Assembly (NCBI RefSeq): GCF_000003815.2
Contig: NC_049988.1
Span: 19,447,557 to 19,486,089 of the forward strand
DNA from: Branchiostoma floridae
Taxonomy: Eukaryota > Chordata > Leptocardii > Amphioxiformes > Branchiostomatidae
DNA length: 38,533 nt
Direction of reading: 5' to 3'
A program made the translations under genes and the position numbers. A model generated the notes under the pieces. The model ran no database searches and was not told the DNA's origin. It saw nothing but the letters and a program-made list of their open reading frames with translations. Positions 33,277-38,533 of the stretch are shown here, one piece after another. Position 1 is the stretch's first letter, and each line of letters begins with the position of its first letter.

Positions 33277-34849
33277 CACTTGTTTTTCAAACTGATCAGA
33301 AACCCGTCCAGCCGCTCATGACGTAGCCGGCCCATCAAAGATCTTCAGCGATAACGTAGTACCTGAAGCATCCACCCTGACTTTAGACAGAGGGTTTATA
33401 TTTTGGGATAAAATTTCTTCGCATATAGCAAAACTTTGCCATTGCGATTAGTATTAGTTCTACGTCATAACCTACTTATCATCATCAGTGTCAGAGTCTT
33501 GGATATATGAATGTTCAAGACGATGGCATAATGGGTCTTGAATAGTAATATTATCTATCGGGATACCCCCTCCCCCAATATCCAATCCACTGTTGTTGTT
33601 TTGGATGTGAACATCTGACTGTGAGCGAAGACAAAGCTGTGGAAGTTGAAGAATCACAATGTGTTAAAAACAATGTTCATGATTCTCATGTCTTTTGCGA
33701 TTCCCGCATCTCTGTACAGGTTGTTTCTGCTATAACAAGTATCTGTCTTCTTGCTGGCAACGTTGTATACTTTAGACAAGACCTTAGAATCAAGGATTTC
33801 TTTCAACTGATCAAAAGCCTGTATCAAAGCTACTTTGGACTGCATGTTGCCAGATTTGAAACAATCTAGTGTTTTGTGTAGACAAAAGTCATACTGACAT
33901 ACATTCGTGTATGAACACGTTTTGTAATTAGTGGATTCACGAAAATCTGTGCTCTCAGTGTTCGACCTTTTTAAGATGGTTTCTTGTGATAAATATTGGG
34001 ATTTAAACCATAGCACTATGATGTGATTGTAGATTGAAGTTGTTTCAGAATTTTCAATGGATTAAAGCAGTAGATTCTTTTTTAAGAATATCTAAAGTCG
34101 TTATTTGCGATGAACTAAATGGTTTTGTTTGGCCAATTCTAGAGGTATTTTGTCACGTCACATATCTAATTTAGCCGTGTTACCATCGGCGGCCTTCCAA
34201 CTAGTGGAAAAAACCTGTCCCTCTGCTGATCGTCGTTTTTGAGATGAACCTACAACTCTGACCTGTGATGATGAGGTGAACTTGCTTTGCTGCTGTCTGT
34301 ATTGTTGTACACTTTAACAGGAAATGACGCCGTGAACTGATAAAGTTAAAATGACTGCTGAAATTTCATTGTATCTTCGGTATCAAATATTGCAAAGTGT
34401 CTTCAATTTACAGCCAGTAAAAGTCATTCAGCAGCCATGACTGTCTCTGGTGCTGAAAATGCCATCCTACATGTGATTGTTTACAATTGGAATCTTTAAC
34501 TCGCTGAATTATGTTACTCGCTTTACCGGCTTTGGAATGAGCTGTAAATGTGTATAGCATAATAGGTGCCATCTATATATCTACACTAAGTAGCTATCTT
34601 TTGTATATATGTATAAACTTGTGTTGTGTTTTCATTCGTGTGTCTGTCTGTCTTTATTTATGGATGTGTGTACCAGTATGTGTGTGTTTCTGCCTGTATG
34701 TCCGTATATATATATATATATATATGTATGTATCTGTGTATGTATATGTGTATGTATGTATGTAAGTGTGCGTATGCTCTTGTTGTGTCTGTCCTTCTGT
34801 GTATATGTGCGCGATATACTTTTAGCTAAACCCAGTTAACCTACGTCAT

Positions 34850-34949
34850 NNNNNNNNNNNNNNNNNNNNNNNNNNNNNNNNNNNNNNNNNNNNNNNNNNN
34901 NNNNNNNNNNNNNNNNNNNNNNNNNNNNNNNNNNNNNNNNNNNNNNNNN
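34850..34949. other. Assembly gap (100 N)
   Basis: Exactly 100 N, a conventional placeholder for a gap of unknown size. Its left edge is the start of the GC-rich MITE-like end (CTACGTCAT). Confidence 0.99.
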
Positions 34950-35201
34950 AATGTGATACAGTAGTTATATATACTAATAAAGCTCACGCTATCTTGGTGA
35001 TAGTGCAATAGGTAATACAGATCTATAAGTTAAATATTTCTTATGATAACATGCTGATACAGGTATCAACCTGTGTTCTTCTATTATGTATACTACCATA
35101 TAACGTACGCCACCATATACTATCAACACATACAATATAACGCTAGCAACCATACAGCATCATCAACATACAACATATAACGTTTCCTACCGTATGCCAT
35201 C

Positions 35202-35203
<2 letters not shown>

Positions 35204-35250
<47 letters not shown>
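35204..35250. repeat. (AT)n microsatellite, paralogous to 26917-26977
   Basis: Shorter version of the AT run in the G3-G4 spacer. Confidence 0.9.
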
Positions 35251-36617
35251 TACTTGTCTACGTTAGATGAATATGATTAGTAGCCACAGGTGCTACAACT
35301 AGTCCAAAGCGTTTCTACAATAAAAAGAAACTTTCAACAAATTTTTTTTTCCTGCAACGTTGCTAAAACATCTTGCTGTTAAACTTTATTCTAAATTACA
35401 ACAAAAGAACTGACAATTCCTACTGTGAAGTCCGCTAATATAACGTTACTTTCTACATAATGTTCGCAACCACCATACCTTATATAAAAATTATTTTCAC
35501 GGGAAAGAAATTATCTTATCGCATTATTACTATAATCCACCACTTATAGCACACCTACACACCGTGTCTGCTACAAAGTTATATCTACTTAATCTGAAAT
35601 ACACCTAACATAGAACAAAGGACTGCAATACAATGTATCACTCGATGAATGAAGTTTTTGTAAGACATGTGACCGCACAAATTGTTATTACCGTGGTTTT
35701 TGTTTGTTTGTCAACATCTCCAAAGTTATAAGTTTGCCCAATTTACTTATGTATAAAAGTCAAATGCACTTCAATGCTAACGCTGTTTCTAGATGTCGCA
35801 AATCAACACAACAGCAGTAAATGCACTTTCGTGTCCTCCATCAAGAATGGTTTGTATTTCCATTCTAAGTTTGTTTGGGAACAGTAAAGCGAAGAAAGAA
35901 AGGATGGAGCGAGGAAAGACAGGATGGAGCGAACTCAAGAAAGAAAGAATTGATTTACACTATGGGGGGGGGGGGTCTCCACTGGTCTGAAAGAAGAAGT
36001 TGTAAACAACAAACCCCTCTTAATGAAGATAAAAAGAGATCCACAATGATAAGAAATTACAGAAAAGTGAAACCTAACTTTCATTGAATAACATTACCAC
36101 GAATTGCAGAATATGATGGTATGAAGGTATTGTCCTTCCTTATCCCTAACAAGGGTTCTACAATGATATGACACTATTTCTAATCGGCCTTTTAAAGTTG
36201 TCTATGCATGAAATGATTAGAATTTTACAATGAAGAAATGGATTTTTTAAAAGAGTTTCCCACTTCAGTGTGCCAGCGCCATCTTTTGGTTATTTTGTAA
36301 ACTGCAACTAAAAGTTTGTTAGTAACGTTATACTTTGCGCGGAACTCATGCGTGACTCCTCTCCCTCGAGTCTTAACCGCAAAAAAATCTAACACTGCTA
36401 GAAGTGTTCAAGGGAGGCTTACTTTGCGCTATAGCTAGATCCACGTCTAAATTAGCTCATGGTCCTCACCTGCGCAGATTCATGTAGGAATAGTGCTGTC
36501 AACTTTGGAAAGTTATCAGTGCCAAAGAACAACATTTTGTTTAAGAGGCACCCTTAGCAGTGAAAACTATCCAAGGCATCTTAGGGGGCTAGGGGGATGG
36601 ACATTAGTGGGGCGTAT

Positions 36618-36619
36618 GT

Positions 36620-36705
<86 letters not shown>

Positions 36706-36785
36706 GTGTGAGAGTGTGTGTGTGTGTGTGTGTGTGCATGTATGTGTATGTGTGTGAGTGTGTGTGTGTGTGAGCGCGCGTGTGT

Positions 36786-36824
<39 letters not shown>

Positions 36825-37117
36825 CGAGTGTATGAGTGTGTGCATGTATGTGTATGTGTGTGTGTGTGTGTGCGCGCGTGCGTGTGTGTGCGTGTGTTCG
36901 TGTGTGTGTGTGTGTGTCTGTGTGTCTGTGCGTGTGTGTGTGTGTGTATGTGTGTGTGTGAGAGGAGGTGTGTGTGTGTGTATGCGAGTGTATGTGTGTG
37001 TGCATGTATGTGTATGTATGTGTGTGTGTGCGTGTGTGTACGTGTGTGTATGTGTGAGAGAGTGTGTGCGTGTGTGTGCGTGTGTGTTCGTGCGTTTGTG
37101 TGTGCGTGTGTGTGTGC

Positions 37118-37153
<36 letters not shown>

Positions 37154-37158
37154 TGTGG
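36618..37158. repeat. (GT)n array 3' of G4
   Basis: About 540 bp of interrupted GT, the longest of the set, in the same position relative to the FReD stop. Confidence 0.95.
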
Positions 37159-37416
37159 TGTGGTTGGAGGGGACGCGCAATAAACTTTTTATGCTCACGA
37201 GGTTCGACTACGTACACTTTAAGCCACGTTTATAATTCTCCCTGTGTACATGCATTACATAATATTTTCACACAATTCACGTTATGGCAGATGAATTACG
37301 AAAATATGGGCAGGATTGAAATTTTACCTCACCGTGAAAGGGATTATGCAGACAGAATAAAGATAAAAGTTGATTGTCACCATTGCATTGTTAAAAGATT
37401 TGCTCCAGTATTACTC

Positions 37417-37422
37417 TTTATT
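37417..37422 (-). terminator. Poly(A) signal of G4
   Basis: AATAAA on the minus strand, 55 nt past the G4 stop, in the same conserved 3' block as G1 and G3. Confidence 0.7.
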
Positions 37423-37476
37423 TCAGCAAAGAAAGCAAATGTAAGGCCGTGGGTTTAGTTTTGTGGTTGGTTATTT

Positions 37477-38533
37477 CTAAGGAGCAGGTCTGATCTTCAT
37501 GACAGAAGCCTTGATGGAGTACTGGTGAGCTGACCACGCTGCCCATTCTATACCATGTGTATAATCCCCCCCGCCGCCATGCTTGTACGGCTGGTTCAGG
37601 CTAGCGCGGTCACAATACCTATACCACCAACCACCACGACCGCCCCAAACAGTTGCGCAGTTAGCGCCCCAGTCGTCGTTATCCTGGTCGTGTGTTGAGA
37701 ATCTGCGACCATCATGCCAGCTTAACCCATACCCACCATCCCCAGCAGTGCCGCTATAGGCACCAACATGCAGACGGTACTTTGCCGCTTCATCCTCGAT
37801 ATAGAACCTATCATATTCAGCATATACCGTTTCACAGGACCAATTCTCCAGATCAATGCGCAGAAGGTATACCTTCTCGTTTGAGATCTGATAGATTTTG
37901 TCGTTTCCGAGCCAAAACTCGCCACTGAGGTCCCCAAACCCATTTTTGTAAGTTTCCCAGTCATTAGCAAAATCTACGGAACCGTCGAAGCGCTTCTGGA
38001 GGACAGTCCAGCCGCCGGCCCCGGCTTCCATCTCACAGTAGACCCGGAACGAGGCTCCGGTGGCGTCTGGCTTGATGGTGTTGACACCGCTGGTGGTGTG
38101 GCCTGCCTTGTAGACGTCGTCACAGTCTGCAAGTCATTTGAGTTAAAGTTACATTAAAGGAAGGATGTTCGTCTCAGATGTTGAACTTGTCATGTTCATA
38201 ATGAGATTACGAAAGTCGGTGTTTGCGGAAAACCCATGCTTTGCTAATAGACCAATGAAGATTACAACAAAGCTAGAATGAAAGGCAAGTCGATACAGAT
38301 TACATACCTTTCAGGCTGACAGCGTTACTGTCACAATCACAGCTTCCTGGTGGTCCAGGGAGTCCGTCCCGGCCGTCTGACCCGTTGAATCCGGGTGGGC
38401 CCTCGGGACCAGGTGGGCCAGGGGGTCCGGGTTGGCTGCATGGCCCAGATGAGGCGGGCGGGCCGGGAGGTCCTGGTGGCCCGGCAGGACCTGGAATCCC
38501 ATCGCGACCGTCACGACCGCTGGGGCCAACCGG
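37477..38533 (-). CDS. G4: collagen/FReD lectin, 3' part only (runs off right edge), long-like
   Basis: Two exons are visible: the collagen exon (38533 or beyond, to 38308, phase 1 donor aag|gtatgt) and the FReD exon 38126-37477 (650 nt, ends in a stop after MKIRPAP). The collagen part has [13 protein letters not shown], an interruption with a cysteine ([11 protein letters not shown]) and a closing Gly-Ser-Cys-Asp-Cys cluster. This matches G2 (Gly-Ser-Cys-Asn-Cys) rather than G1 or G3, so long-type upstream exons are expected beyond the window. The FReD has [27 protein letters not shown] (Cys-Asp pocket, and Ser where the others have Asn) and an extra, probably unpaired cysteine in ENWSCETVY. 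An AATAAA at 37417-37422 sits 55 nt past the stop. Confidence 0.88.

Larger units (their letters stand above)
34090..36617. repeat. G3-G4 spacer, duplicate of 25640-28123
   Basis: Collinear copy without the SINE and interrupted by a 100-N gap. No gene seen. The duplication continues through the FReD exons of G3 and G4. Confidence 0.8.

Overview
Eukaryotic, almost certainly cephalochordate (Branchiostoma-like) genomic DNA. Three things point there: spliced genes with GT-AG introns and AATAAA signals; an expanded tandem family of fibrinogen-related domain (FReD) lectins; and a membrane-anchor exon of a kind I associate with amphioxus type II membrane proteins. The spacers are full of 5'-truncated LINEs, tRNA-derived SINEs, MITE-like elements and (GT)n/(AT)n arrays. 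The species is not proven. Two runs of N (18756-18943 and 34850-34949) are assembly gaps.

All recognisable host genes are on the minus strand, head to tail. They form a tandem array of collagen-containing, ficolin-like type II membrane proteins. From left to right: G0 (short type, cut by the left edge, 96-1309); G1 (short type, complete, 7298-10865, 401 aa); R (FReD relic without its 5' part, 14908-15354); G2 (long type, complete, 19431-24069, 486 aa); G3 (short type, complete, 28641-32560, 391 aa); G4 (long-like, cut by the right edge, 37477-38533). The exon models of G1, G2 and G3 all close in frame, with conserved intron phases and GT-AG borders.

Short type: cytosolic N-terminus, membrane anchor, short coiled coil (exon 1); R-X-K-R furin-type site (exon 2); Gly-Cys then collagen repeats (exon 3); FReD (exon 4). 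Long type: two small cytosolic exons, an anchor exon, an exon of repeated coiled coil, a longer collagen exon with extra cysteines, then the FReD. The order anchor, furin-type site, collagen, globular head matches ectodysplasin, with a lectin head in place of the TNF head. G2 also keeps a furin-type exon that can only replace its coiled-coil exon, so a membrane/secreted splice switch is possible.

Between genes lie diverged copies of one duplicated spacer, ending in a (GT)n array just beyond each FReD gene's 3' end. Transposons entered individual copies: a LINE reverse transcriptase at 4473-5984, a SINE with a 12-bp target duplication at 3872-4261, a SINE at 26585-26770, a LINE fragment inside a G3 intron, and a small MITE at 31369-31454. 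In several cases the paralogous copy shows the empty site. The five FReDs differ mainly around the expected ligand pocket, which suggests diversification of recognition.
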